Assembly: GCA_002320815.1 (NCBI GenBank)
Contig: DCLA01000068.1
Span: 62,001 to 126,000, forward strand
Length of the DNA stretch: 64,000 nt
Direction: 5' to 3'
Origin: Myxococcales bacterium UBA1660
GTDB taxonomy: Bacteria > Myxococcota_A > Polyangia > Polyangiales > Houyiibacteriaceae
Positions 8,786 through 18,200 of this stretch are shown in pieces. The position numbers and the translations under genes were made by a program. The notes beneath the pieces were generated by a model. The model did no database searches and was not told where the DNA came from. It saw nothing but the letters and a program-made list of their open reading frames with translations. Position 1 is the stretch's first letter, and each line of letters starts with the position of its first letter.

Positions 8786-10300
8786 TCAGCGGCGCTTGCG
8801 GCGCCAGACCAGCGCCAGCCCGAGGAGGAGCCAGCCGGCGTCGCCGGCCCCGCGTCCAGCCGAGCGGCAGCCACAGCCGCCCTCGTCGTCACCGTCACCG
8901 CCGGTGCCGTCGCCGCCGTCGACCCCTCCGGTAGAGCCCCCGTCGACCCCTCCGGCCCCGCCGCCGTCGGTGCCCGAGCCGGCGCCACTGTCGGGAAGGG
9001 TGCCGGGCGGCTCGTCGATGCAGGCGCCGGCCTCGCAGATCTGTCCACTGGGACAGACCGCGCCGTCGCAGGCGTCCACGCAGGTGCCTCCGCGGCAGAC
9101 CTCGCCCGCGGCGCAGTCCACGCCGACGCACTCGGTGGCCAGGCAGCTCCCGTCGGCCTGGCAGGTGGAGCCGATGGCGCAGCCCCGGCACTCGCAGCGG
9201 TCCACACACACGCCGGCTTCGCAGACGAAGCCCTCGTCGCAGCTCACGCCCTCGCAGGCGTCGACGCAGCGGCCGACGCGACAGACCTGGGCGCCGGGGC
9301 AGACCACGTCGTCGCAGGGAGCGACGCAGCGGCCCTCGCGGCAGGCGAGGCCCTCGTCGCAGGTCATCGAGAGGCAGGCGTCGTCGACGCAGAGGTCGTC
9401 GGAGCACGTCTGGCCCGCCGGACAGCTACCCTCGAAGCAGGGCGGCACGCAGGTGCCGGCGAGGCAGACGTCGAGGCCGCCGCAGAGGGCGTCGCCCTCG
9501 TCGACGGCGCCGTCGCAGTCCTCGTCGGCGCCGTCGCAGCTCTCGGCGCGCGCGGCGCTCTGGGGGCGGCAGCTGAGGGCGCCGCCCACCCCGCACTCGG
9601 TGAGCCCGGCGGCGCAGATGCCGGTCGCGTCGGGGACGGTGCAGGGCTCGGCGCCGCCGGGGCAGCTGACGCCGGTGAAGAAGAAGACGTAGTCGTTGTA
9701 GTCGCCGTCGTTGTTCCAGCTCGAGCTCGAGGTGTCCCCGTCCTCGAAGGCGACGTACCAGGCGTTCTCCTCGACGGTGGAGGGGTAGCTCAGGCTGAGG
9801 ATCCACGGGCCCGGCGTGCTCGCGCAGGGGCCGGAGTCGCAGACGGTGTTCCAGCGCGCCTCGGTGTAATGGGGCGGGACCCGGATGAGCGCGAAGCCCA
9901 CGAGGCCGCCGGCGTAGCGGGCGTCGTCGCGGATGCTGGTGCCGGTGATCGTGGTGCCCACCGGCGACCCCGCGGGGACGATCTCGTAGACCTCGGTCGG
10001 CGCGGCGCCGCCGGGGTCGACGTTGTACCAGCCGACGCCGAGCACCGACGCGCTCTGCTTGAGGACGAGCTCCGCGGTGAAGCTGCAGAGGGGCGAGAAG
10101 GTGTCCGGCGCCGGGCGCGCGTCGGCGACCCAGTCGATGCTCTCGCCCCGCGTGGGGAAGAGGGTCGAGAGCTGGACCTCGCCGCCGCCCGAGGCGACCG
10201 GGACGACCATGCCGTTGGGGAGGGTGACCTGAGCCGCGGCGGGGGCGGCGAAGGCGAGGGCGAAGCAGGCGGCCGCGAGGCCGGGGAGGGTGCGATTCAC
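8786..10300 (-). CDS. exported Cys-rich MYXO-CTERM protein with DUF4114-like domain
   Basis: A 504-residue surface protein. It has a signal peptide (ending about APAAAQ, residue 24). A beta-rich N-terminal domain contains WNNDGDYNDYVF, the Asp/Asn motif typical of DUF4114 calcium-binding domains. About seven Cys-rich repeats of the C-x5-C-x3-C type follow (residues 215-435; for example GQTCSDDLCVDD, GLACREGRCVAP). Then come a Gly/Asp-rich linker and a C-terminal sorting tail: GCGC, hydrophobic segment, RRKRR. Such tails direct myxobacterial proteins to the envelope or outside. The start is GTG; a TACGAT -10-like box ends six bases before it, so the mRNA is probably leaderless. Confidence 0.88.
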   Translation of the reverse strand: MNRTLPGLAAACFALAFAAPAAAQVTLPNGMVVPVASGGGEVQLSTLFPTRGESIDWVADARPAPDTFSPLCSFTAELVLKQSASVLGVGWYNVDPGGAAPTEVYEIVPAGSPVGTTITGTSIRDDARYAGGLVGFALIRVPPHYTEARWNTVCDSGPCASTPGPWILSLSYPSTVEENAWYVAFEDGDTSSSSWNNDGDYNDYVFFFTGVSCPGGAEPCTVPDATGICAAGLTECGVGGALSCRPQSAARAESCDGADEDCDGAVDEGDALCGGLDVCLAGTCVPPCFEGSCPAGQTCSDDLCVDDACLSMTCDEGLACREGRCVAPCDDVVCPGAQVCRVGRCVDACEGVSCDEGFVCEAGVCVDRCECRGCAIGSTCQADGSCLATECVGVDCAAGEVCRGGTCVDACDGAVCPSGQICEAGACIDEPPGTLPDSGAGSGTDGGGAGGVDGGSTGGVDGGDGTGGDGDDEGGCGCRSAGRGAGDAGWLLLGLALVWRRKRR

Positions 10301-10363
10301 CGACGCATCGTAGCTGGCGGGAGCTGGGCCACGCCAAGACAGTTGATGCGCCGGGTCCGCGTC

Positions 10364-11329
10364 TCAGCCGCGGGCGTGGGGCTCGTCGTACCAGGAGAGG
10401 TCGGGGCCCAGCGGCACGAAGCGGCGGGGGTTCAACTTGGGATGGCTCCGGTAGTAGTGCTGCTTGATGTGGCTCATGACCACCGTCTCCCGGACCCCGG
10501 GGGTCTGGTAGACGTCGCGGAGCAAGCCGGAGAGGTTCGGGTACTGCCGGACGAGGCGGCCGTTGCACTTGAAGTGCACGTAGTAGACCGGGTCGAAGCG
10601 GACCAGCGTGGTGAACATGGCGATGTCCGCCTCGGTGAGCTGGTCCCCCGCCACGTAGCGGTGCTCGCCGAGGACCTTCTCCCAGTGGTCGAGCTCCGCG
10701 AAGAGTTGCCCGAAGGCCTCCTCGTAGGCGCTCTGGGTCCCCGCGAAGCCGCAGCGGTACACGCCGTTGTTCAGCGGCTGGTAGAAGCGGGTCATCGCGG
10801 CGTCGATGGCCTCCCGCATCGGCTCGGGGGCGAGGTCGCGCTCGCCGTGGCCGAGGGGAGCCATCACCGTCGAGAACATCCGGATGATCTCGCGGCTCTC
10901 GTTGTTGACGATGGTCTTCAGCTCCTTGTCCCAGAGGACCGGCACCGTGACCCGGCCGCTCACCTGGGGATCGGCCTTCTGGTAGATCTCGTAGAGCTTG
11001 GACACGCCGTAGAGGTGGTCCGGGGTCGCGTCGGGGTCCTCCTCCGCGCCGAAGGTCCAGCCCTGGTCGCCCATGAAGGCGTCCACCACCGAGACCGACA
11101 CCACGTCCTCCAGGCCCAGGAGCGCGCGGGAGATCAGGGTGCGATGGGCCCAGGGGCAGGCGTAGGAGACGTAGAGGTGGTAGCGGCCCGCCTCGGGCCG
11201 GAAGCGCGCTTCGGGGGCGTCTTCGATCCAGTCGCGGAACTTCGTGTCCTGGCGCTGGAACTCACCGCCCTCGCCCTTTTCCCATTCGTCTTCGGTGATC
11301 CACGCACCGTCTCTCAGAAATCCGCCCAT
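10364..11329 (-). CDS. glutathionyl-hydroquinone reductase (YqjG/ECM4 type)
   Basis: A 321-residue omega/xi-class glutathione transferase that reduces glutathionyl-hydroquinones with glutathione in the cytosol. The thioredoxin-fold domain carries the catalytic cysteine in SYACPWAHR (C58). The helical GST C-domain follows, with TEADI at the expected place and the family-typical end region (GVRETVVMSHIKQHYYRSH). Length is normal for the family (about 320). It follows the Cys-rich gene on the same strand with 63 bases between, and a DUF3634 gene lies just upstream, so a two-gene transcript is possible. Confidence 0.93.
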   Translation of the reverse strand: MGGFLRDGAWITEDEWEKGEGGEFQRQDTKFRDWIEDAPEARFRPEAGRYHLYVSYACPWAHRTLISRALLGLEDVVSVSVVDAFMGDQGWTFGAEEDPDATPDHLYGVSKLYEIYQKADPQVSGRVTVPVLWDKELKTIVNNESREIIRMFSTVMAPLGHGERDLAPEPMREAIDAAMTRFYQPLNNGVYRCGFAGTQSAYEEAFGQLFAELDHWEKVLGEHRYVAGDQLTEADIAMFTTLVRFDPVYYVHFKCNGRLVRQYPNLSGLLRDVYQTPGVRETVVMSHIKQHYYRSHPKLNPRRFVPLGPDLSWYDEPHARG

Positions 11330-11392
11330 GATTGCCTTTCGCGATTGCCGAGGGGCTTCGCTACCGGACGAGACGGCCGCTCGAAATGCTCG

Positions 11393-11857
11393 TTACTGCA
11401 ACGGTCCGTTGCCATCCTCCTCGTCGTGGGCGACGGACCGGAGGTCGCGCGCGGCCGGGCGCAGGCGCCAGGCGAGCCACTCCCAGCCGAGGCGTTGGCC
11501 CAGGTTGCGCGGGCGGCGGTCCCGCGCGGCCAGCCAGCGCATGCGGGCGTAGCGGGAGGCGAAGAAGACGTTGCGCACCCGCTGCTCCACGCCGGGGTCG
11601 AGGCCGCGGCCGACGACCCGGGTCTGACCGCCGACGCGCAGGCCGCGCACCTGGCCCGTGGCGCCGGCGGCGCGGAGCACCGCGCTCAGCTCGCGCTCCA
11701 GGGTGCGCGGCAGACGACCGCGCAGGATGAGCACCTTGCCGTCCCGGGCGCTGAGGACGAAGAGCTCGTTCGCGCGCCGCGCGAAGGCGAACGCGCCCGC
11801 GAGAAGCAGGACGGTCAGCAGCACGAGCGAGCCGAAGGGAGACACCTCGTCGCTCAT
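11393..11857 (-). CDS. DUF3634 family membrane-anchored protein
   Basis: A 154-residue protein with one N-terminal membrane helix (residues 9-27) followed by a soluble domain whose opening (ELFVLSARDGKVLILRGRLP) matches the DUF3634 pattern. A second conserved-looking element is RVRNVFFASRYARMRWL. The family's function is unknown. It is followed 63 bases later by the glutathionyl-hydroquinone reductase gene and lies divergent to the gene at 11920. Confidence 0.75.
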   Translation of the reverse strand: MSDEVSPFGSLVLLTVLLLAGAFAFARRANELFVLSARDGKVLILRGRLPRTLERELSAVLRAAGATGQVRGLRVGGQTRVVGRGLDPGVEQRVRNVFFASRYARMRWLAARDRRPRNLGQRLGWEWLAWRLRPAARDLRSVAHDEEDGNGPLQ

Positions 11858-11919
11858 CCCACGCAGGAACTCGGGGGTCCAGCCTCCCCAGCTCCCGCGA
11901 CGTGTGGCACTCTGCCGGG

Positions 11920-12717
11920 GTGCTCGTATGCGTCGATGGAGATCACCTCGCCTTCGACGACGGCTACCTCACCGGCTACGGCCTGACGCGTCACGACGCC
12001 TTCTGCACCTCGGTCGACGAGCTGCGGTCCTACCTCTCCGACAGCGGGCGCGTCTCGCCCCGGGTGTGGCGCCGGCCGGTCGAGGAGATCGTCCGCTCGC
12101 TCTTCAAGGTGCGCTTCCCCGTCGCCGACCTCCGGAGCCTGAGCGCGACCCGCTGGCCGGTGATGGAGGTGAGCTGGGACATCGGTCACCGGCGGGTGGA
12201 CCGGCGCAGCTTCGGGTCGGTCTGGTCCCCCAGCGACTTCTGGGCGCCGACGCCGGACCTGCTCGCGGCGGAGCAGGTCTTCGAGGCGCTCCTCGGCTTC
12301 GCGCGGGGCGCCGGCTGGCCGGTGCGCGAGGGGGGCTGGACCCGGGAGCCGCTGGTCCCCTGGGAGCCGGTGGCCCACATGCCCCATGACGGCCACGTCT
12401 ACCGCTCCCGGAGCGAGATGGTCCTGGCTTACCAACAGGGCGTCCGCGGGTGGGCCCGGGTCTTCGCGCGGATGCGGGGCCACCCGGTGGAGGCAGTCCC
12501 CCACCAGGTCGCGCTCACCGCCGACCACGTGTACGGGCGCTTCGACGACCACGTCGCCCGGCTGCCCCGGGCGTCGCTTCGCGGGGTGCGCCGATTGGAG
12601 AACATCGTGGTCTTCCTCTTCGGGCGTCGGACCACCCTGGTGCTCCCCGCGGAGGAGCGCTCGCCGGTGCTGACCTGGCTCGAGCGTCAGCGACCGTTGC
12701 CCGGTCGCTCCGTGTAA
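11920..12717 (+). CDS. hypothetical protein
   Basis: A 265-residue protein of mixed predicted structure without signal peptide or membrane helices; no recognised domain. Notable stretches are DGDHLAFDDGYLTGYGLTRHD near the start, YRSRSEMVLAYQQGVRG in the middle and RLENIVVFLFGRRTTLVLPA near the end. I chose GTG at 11920 over the in-frame GTG at 11902 because a CACTCT -10-like hexamer ends six bases before it, and the extra upstream residues (MWHSAG) look accidental. The stop codon is part of the promoter-like box of argE, so it immediately precedes the arginine genes. Confidence 0.65.
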   Translation: MLVCVDGDHLAFDDGYLTGYGLTRHDAFCTSVDELRSYLSDSGRVSPRVWRRPVEEIVRSLFKVRFPVADLRSLSATRWPVMEVSWDIGHRRVDRRSFGSVWSPSDFWAPTPDLLAAEQVFEALLGFARGAGWPVREGGWTREPLVPWEPVAHMPHDGHVYRSRSEMVLAYQQGVRGWARVFARMRGHPVEAVPHQVALTADHVYGRFDDHVARLPRASLRGVRRLENIVVFLFGRRTTLVLPAEERSPVLTWLERQRPLPGRSV

Positions 12718-12727
12718 GCTGCGCCGC

Positions 12728-13888
12728 ATGTCGCTCCCCGAGACGGTCGAGATGATCCGCTCGCTGGTCGCCGAGCCCTCGGTCTCCAGCCCCGACCCCC
12801 GCCACGACCAGAGCAACCGCGCCGTCGTCGACCGCCTCGCCGAGTGGGCGGAGCACCTCGGCTTCCGCGCCGAGGTGGTCCCGCTGGCCACCGATCCCTC
12901 GAAGGCCAACCTCATCGCCACCCTCGGCGACGGGGAAGGGGGCCTGGTGCTCAGTGGGCACACCGACACCGTGCCCACCGAGGCGGCGGGGTGGGCCACC
13001 GACCCCTGGGAGCTCACCGAGCGCGACGAGGGCACCCTCTACGGACTGGGCAGCGCGGACATGAAGGGCTTCTTCGGCGCCGCGCTGACCGCGGCGGCCC
13101 GCTTCGCGGCTGGCGACCTGAAGGCACCGCTGACGATCGTGGGCACCGCCGACGAGGAGAGCAGCATGGACGGGGCCCGGCAGCTCCTCGCCGAAGGGCG
13201 CCCCCGGGCCGCGATGGTCGTGGTGGGCGAGCCCACCGGGTTGGTCCCGGTGCGCATGCACAAGGGCATCCTCATGCACCGCGTGGAGGTCGAGGGGCGT
13301 AGCGGTCATTCGAGCAACCCCGCGCTCGGCGCCAACGCCATCGATGGGATGATGCAGGTGATCGGCGCGCTCCAGGCCTTCCGCGCCGAGCTCGGCGAGC
13401 GGCGCGAGGACGCCTTCGAGGTGCCCGGCGCGACCCTGAACCTCGGCCGCATCGAGGGCGGCGACAGCCCCAACCGCATCTGCGGCCAGTGCGCGCTGAC
13501 CTACGACGTGCGGGTGTTGCCCGGCATGGCGCCGGCGCAGCTCCGCGCTGACCTGGAGGCTCGGGTGCGCGCCGCCCTCGATCCCCGGCTGCGGGTGACG
13601 CTCGAGGAGCTGGTGGAGTCGGTGCCGCCCTTCGCCATCGACGAGGAGGCGGAGGCCGTGGCGCTGCTGCGCGAGCTCACCGGCCGCGACCCGCGTGCGG
13701 TCATGTTCTGCACCGAGGCGCCCTTCTTCCAGGAGCTGGGCGCGCAGACGGTGATCTGCGGTCCGGGGAGCATCGACGTGGCCCATCAGCCCGACGAGCA
13801 CGTGACCCGCGGGCAGCTCCAGGAGGCCGTCGACATCTACGCCCAGACGATCCACGCGGTCTGCGTGGAGGGCCGGGGTCCGCGATGA
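12728..13888 (+). CDS. argE: acetylornithine deacetylase-type M20 metallopeptidase
   Basis: Probably hydrolyses N-acetylornithine to ornithine and acetate in arginine biosynthesis. The 386-residue sequence carries the M20 signatures: LSGHTDTVP (metal His and catalytic Asp, about residue 80), GSADMKG (bridging Asp), DEESS (catalytic Glu), and GRSGHSS in the lid domain. ArgE and DapE are hard to separate by sequence. The assignment rests on the ATGA overlap with argA and on the ArgE-like length. A TAAGCT box ends seven bases before the ATG and contains the stop codon of the upstream gene, suggesting a leaderless transcript. Confidence 0.85.
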   Translation: MSLPETVEMIRSLVAEPSVSSPDPRHDQSNRAVVDRLAEWAEHLGFRAEVVPLATDPSKANLIATLGDGEGGLVLSGHTDTVPTEAAGWATDPWELTERDEGTLYGLGSADMKGFFGAALTAAARFAAGDLKAPLTIVGTADEESSMDGARQLLAEGRPRAAMVVVGEPTGLVPVRMHKGILMHRVEVEGRSGHSSNPALGANAIDGMMQVIGALQAFRAELGERREDAFEVPGATLNLGRIEGGDSPNRICGQCALTYDVRVLPGMAPAQLRADLEARVRAALDPRLRVTLEELVESVPPFAIDEEAEAVALLRELTGRDPRAVMFCTEAPFFQELGAQTVICGPGSIDVAHQPDEHVTRGQLQEAVDIYAQTIHAVCVEGRGPR

Positions 13889-15198
13889 GCGACCGGGACC
13901 CGCTGCCCTTCCTGCGCGATTTCCGGCACGCGGCGCCCTACATCCGCGCCCATCGGGGGAAGACCTTCGTCATCGTCTTCGGCGGCGAGGCCATGGCCTC
14001 GAGAAAGCTGCCGGAGCTGGTGGAGGACGTGGTCCTCCTGCACTCGCTCGGCGTGCGCCTGGTGTTGGTGGCCGGATCGCGGCCGCAGATCGAGCAGCGC
14101 ATCGCCGAGCGCGGCGGGGAGTCGCGCTACCACGGGGGGCTGCGCATCACCGACGAGGACGCGCTGGCGGCGGTGAAGGAGTCGGCGGGCGTGAACCGGG
14201 TGGAGCTCGAGCGGCTGCTCACGGTGAGCCTCCCCGGCTCGCCGATGGCCGGCGCGCGGATCCGGGTGGCCGCGGGCAACTTCGTGACCGCGCGGCCCTG
14301 CGGCGTGCTCCAAGGGGTCGACCTGATGCACACCGGCCGGGTCCGGCGGGTGGACGCGGAAGCGATCCGGCAGCGCCTCGACGACGAGGCCATCGTGATC
14401 TTGACGCCCCTCGGCTATTCGCTCACCGGCGAGGCCTTCAACTTGTCCACGCCGGAGCTGGCCGCGGAGACGGCCATCGCGCTGGGGGCGGAGAAGCTCC
14501 TCGCGTTGGCCGAGGCCAAGACCTGGAGCCAGCGGGGCGAGCGCATCGGCGAGCTAACCCTGGCCGAGCTCGACGCGCGGCTGGCGAGCAAGCGGCCCAT
14601 CGCCCAGGACCTCCGCTTGCACCTGGAGGCCGCCGCTCGGGCGGTGCGCGGCGGGGTCGGGCGGGCCCACGTGCTGCCGCGCAAGGCCGACGGCGCGCTG
14701 CTCCGGGAGCTCTTCACCCGCGAAGGCCTGGGGACCCTGGTGAGCCGTGAGCCCTACGAGGACGTCCGGCCGGCGCTGCCCCGGGACGTGCCCGCGCTGC
14801 TCCAACTCCTGGCGCCGCTGGAGGCTCAGGGCGTCCTGGTGCATCGGCCCCGGGAGGTGCTCGAGAACGACGTCGACCGCTTCCGGGTCCTGGAGCGCGA
14901 CGGGCTCATCCTGGCGTGCGCGGCCTTCTACCCCTACCCGGCGGACGCCACGGGCGAGCTGGCCTGCGTGGCCGTCGACCAGCGACACCAGCACGCGGGT
15001 CGCGGCGCGGCGATGCTCGAGGCCGTCGAGCGCGAGGCGCGGGAGCGGGGCATGCGCTCGCTCTTCGTGCTCACCACGCAATCGGACCACTTCTTCCGGG
15101 CCCACGGCTTCGAGCCCACCCCGGCGTCGAAGTTGCCGGCCGCGCGGCCGGCCTACGACGAGCGACGCAAGTCCAAGGTGCTCTTCAAGCCGCTCTAG
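13885..15198 (+). CDS. argA: amino-acid N-acetyltransferase (N-acetylglutamate synthase)
   Basis: Catalyses acetyl transfer from acetyl-CoA to glutamate, the first step of arginine biosynthesis. It is a 437-residue classical two-domain ArgA: an amino-acid-kinase fold (residues 15-280; FVIVFGGEAM near the start, LVLVAGSRPQIEQR, and the arginine-binding region) and a C-terminal GNAT domain (about 290-437; acetyl-CoA loop QRHQHAGRGAAM). The kinase-fold domain is the usual site of arginine feedback inhibition. Its ATG overlaps the argE stop (ATGA), indicating translational coupling. Confidence 0.93.
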   Translation: MSDRDPLPFLRDFRHAAPYIRAHRGKTFVIVFGGEAMASRKLPELVEDVVLLHSLGVRLVLVAGSRPQIEQRIAERGGESRYHGGLRITDEDALAAVKESAGVNRVELERLLTVSLPGSPMAGARIRVAAGNFVTARPCGVLQGVDLMHTGRVRRVDAEAIRQRLDDEAIVILTPLGYSLTGEAFNLSTPELAAETAIALGAEKLLALAEAKTWSQRGERIGELTLAELDARLASKRPIAQDLRLHLEAAARAVRGGVGRAHVLPRKADGALLRELFTREGLGTLVSREPYEDVRPALPRDVPALLQLLAPLEAQGVLVHRPREVLENDVDRFRVLERDGLILACAAFYPYPADATGELACVAVDQRHQHAGRGAAMLEAVEREARERGMRSLFVLTTQSDHFFRAHGFEPTPASKLPAARPAYDERRKSKVLFKPL

Positions 15199-15255
15199 GC
15201 GGGCCGACCAAGAACGAGGCCGAAGGGCGAGCTCGAAGCGGCGGAGCCGTCGGGG

Positions 15256-18200
15256 TCAGCGCAGGCGGCGGCGGGCGCCGCTGTGCCGCGGGTTCAGCTC
15301 GAGGGCTTTACGGTATTCGCGGCGCGCCCCGGCGCGGTCGCCGTCGAGGGCCAGGGCGTCGCCGAGGATCACCCGGGCGCCGGCCGACCCCGAGCGGGCA
15401 CGGACCAGTCGGCGCGCGTAGCGGACGGCGTCGTTGGGCTTCCGCTGCGCGATGCTAACCAGCGCGATGCCGGTGAGGGCCCGGGCGTTGCTGGGCGACA
15501 TCCGCAGCGCGGACTCGTAGCGTCGCTCGGCCAGCGCGTAGCGACGACGGCCACGGAAGAAGTTGCCGGCGTTGACGAGCGCGTCGAGCTGCTCGGCGCG
15601 GGTTCGCGGGGCACCGCCTTCGGCCTCGGGGTCCTCGCCGTCGGCGTGCTCCTCGGCGTCCACGGCCTCCTCGGCGTCCGCGGCCTCGACCTCTTCCGGC
15701 TCGAGCTCTTCGTCCTCGGGGGGCGCCTCTTCCTCGCTCTCGCCCGCGGGCTCCGGCTCCGCCTCGGCGGGCTCGGCCTCGGTGGGCACGGGGTCGGTGG
15801 GCCCGTCGGCGACGGTGGGCGCCACGGGCTCGTCCTGGGCCTCCGCCGTGGGGCTCGGTTCGGGGGTGGCGAGGGGACCGCTGCCGGCGGTGGCGACCGC
15901 GGGGTCCTCGTCCCCGAAGAGGACGAAGGCCGCCGCCCCGAGCACGCCGAGGAGCACCACGGCGGCCAGGATGAAGAGACCGGTCCGGTTGGGCTTCTCG
16001 GAGGCCGCGAGGGGCAGGGTCTCCTCGGTCGTCTGGGCGATCCGGGGAGGCGGCGCCGCGGGCGCGAGGGCGGCCGGGGCGACGCCGGGGATGGGCATCG
16101 CGGCGGGGGCGGCGGTCGGTGGTGGTACGATAGGCGCGGGCGCCATCGGGACCGAGGGGTTGGTGGTGGAGTTCTCGAGGGCGTCGAGGGGCGCGTGGAA
16201 GGCGTCGCCATCGAGGGCTTCGCTCGCGCTCGAAGTGACCGGCGCCTGGTCGAGGAGGCCGTCGGGATCCAGGTCCGCGGGGGCGAGCGCGTCGCCCAGC
16301 ATCGGGGTGGGGCGGTCGCCGGTGCCGGCGGGGACCTCCCAGCCGCCGACGTCCGTCGAGGCGTCGAGGAGACCGGGAGCGGCCGGACCGGGCTCCATGC
16401 TGGCCGGGGGCTCGGGGGCTGGCTGGGGAGCGGCGGCCGGCGGCGGGACCACCGGCGGTGCAGCGGGGGGCGCGCTCGGCGCGTCCATCACGGGCGCGGC
16501 CATGCCCACCAGGGTCTTCTTGCGGGCCTTGCGCGACCGACCGGTCGGAGCGGGGATCGCGGCGGCGTCGGCACTCGACGCCGCTCCGGCGCCGGATGCC
16601 CCATCGACCGAGGCGGTCGTGGCGATCGCAGCGGGCTTGGGGATCGAGGCCGGCTTGGGGATCGCGCCGGGTTTGGGGACCGCCGGCCGGGGGATCTTGG
16701 CGCCCTTCGCGGCGCTCACGGGCTTGGGGATCGCGCGCTTGGGCACGGCGAGCTTCGGCGGCGCCCCGGGGGCGCGCGGCGGAACCGGCACCGAGCGAGG
16801 AGGCCCGCTGGGGGCCGGGGCGCCCGCGGACGGTCCGGTGCTCGCTGGCGCGCGCGGCTCCGGGCGGGGGAGCGGCGCCGCGTCCGGCAGGCGCGCCAGA
16901 CGGCGGAGGCTCTCGGGGACCTGCGCCACGCTGGTGGGCTCGTCCTCGTCGAACTCGTCGTGCTGGATGGCGCTGAAGGCGCCGGTGTTGTGGATCATGC
17001 CCGACGCCTTGAGGTCGTCGATGACCTGCTCGAGCTGCGCGAGCAGCGCTTGGGGCGGCTGACTCGGGCGCGCCGGCATCCGGGGCGGCGGGGGCATGGA
17101 GGGCTTGATGGGCGGCGTCTCGCGGGCCGCCTGGGCGAGCGCGTCCGCGGGGGGGGCCAGGACGTTGGCCGTCGCGGGGGCGGCGCGGGCCTCGACCCGG
17201 ACCCGGCCGGAGCCGATGGCCAGGAGCGCGGCCAAGGCCTTGGGGCCCCCGATGGCCTCGTTGCGCGACTGGCCCGGTCGCCGGGCCTCGGCGCCGGCGA
17301 TGAGGCCTTCGGCAAAGCTGATCTGCACCAGCGTCCGCGGGTGCCGGACGGTGGCCCGGATGGTGCGACCGGCGGAGGCGAGGGCCCGCAGGAGACGGCT
17401 GGGGCCGAGCGCCTCGAGCCGGGTGTCGAAGGTGTCCAGCTCGGCGGCCTGCCGGGCGATCTCCTCGTCGGCGGCGAGGAGCGGCGCGAAGGCCTTGGCC
17501 AATCGCTCCATGCGCGGCGGCTGCCCCGGCGGGAGCAGCTCGTCCCGGCGGATCACCAGGAGCGAGGCCCACCGAAGGGCCGGGTCCCGGCGCAGGGTCT
17601 GCAGCACGCCGTAGGTCGGCCCGTCGAGCCCCGACTCCTCGACGAGCACCAGCTCGGGGTCGCTCCCGCGGGCCCGATCCAGGCCTGACCCCGTGGAGGT
17701 CACCACCACCACGGAGGCGCCATGGGCGCGGAGCTCCTGGGCCAGGGTGTCGGCGGCGGAGGCGTCGTCCTCGATGAGGATCAGCCGGCGGCTCCGAAAG
17801 ACCTGGAGATCCCCGTCGTCGTCCTCGGCGGGGTCGAAGAGCGGGATCTCGCGGCTGTCGGCGCTCTCGAAGTCGTAGCGGAGCGCGCCATCGGAGGACT
17901 CCACCAGCGGACGGATCCGATCGACGAAGTCCTTGATGGCCTGGCCGACCTGCCGACCCGAGCGCAGCACGAAGCGGGCGCCGTCGTCGCCGGTCTGGAC
18001 CGAGAGGATGCCCGCCTGGAGCTCGGAGCGGAGGATGCCCAGGACCTCCTCCAGCGAGGTCTCGCCCAGCTCGCCGCCGGTGTGGCTGCTGCGCTCGGGG
18101 AGCTGGCGGCAGAGCTCGGCGATCTCGCGCGCGACCTGATCGGCCGAGGCGCTGCGCTCGACGAAGGTCACGCCGCGACGGCTGGCGTCGAGGCGCGCGC

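Noticed and set aside
12692..12720. TTGCCC at 12697 as the -35 box of argE
   Set aside because: The spacer to TAAGCT is only 12 bases, too short for a sigma-70-type promoter; the -10 box alone was kept as evidence.
15283..17688. An 801-codon plus-strand frame across the pseudo-receiver gene
   Set aside because: Gly/Arg-rich repeats reflecting the Pro/Ala-rich linker on the opposite strand; no protein features.
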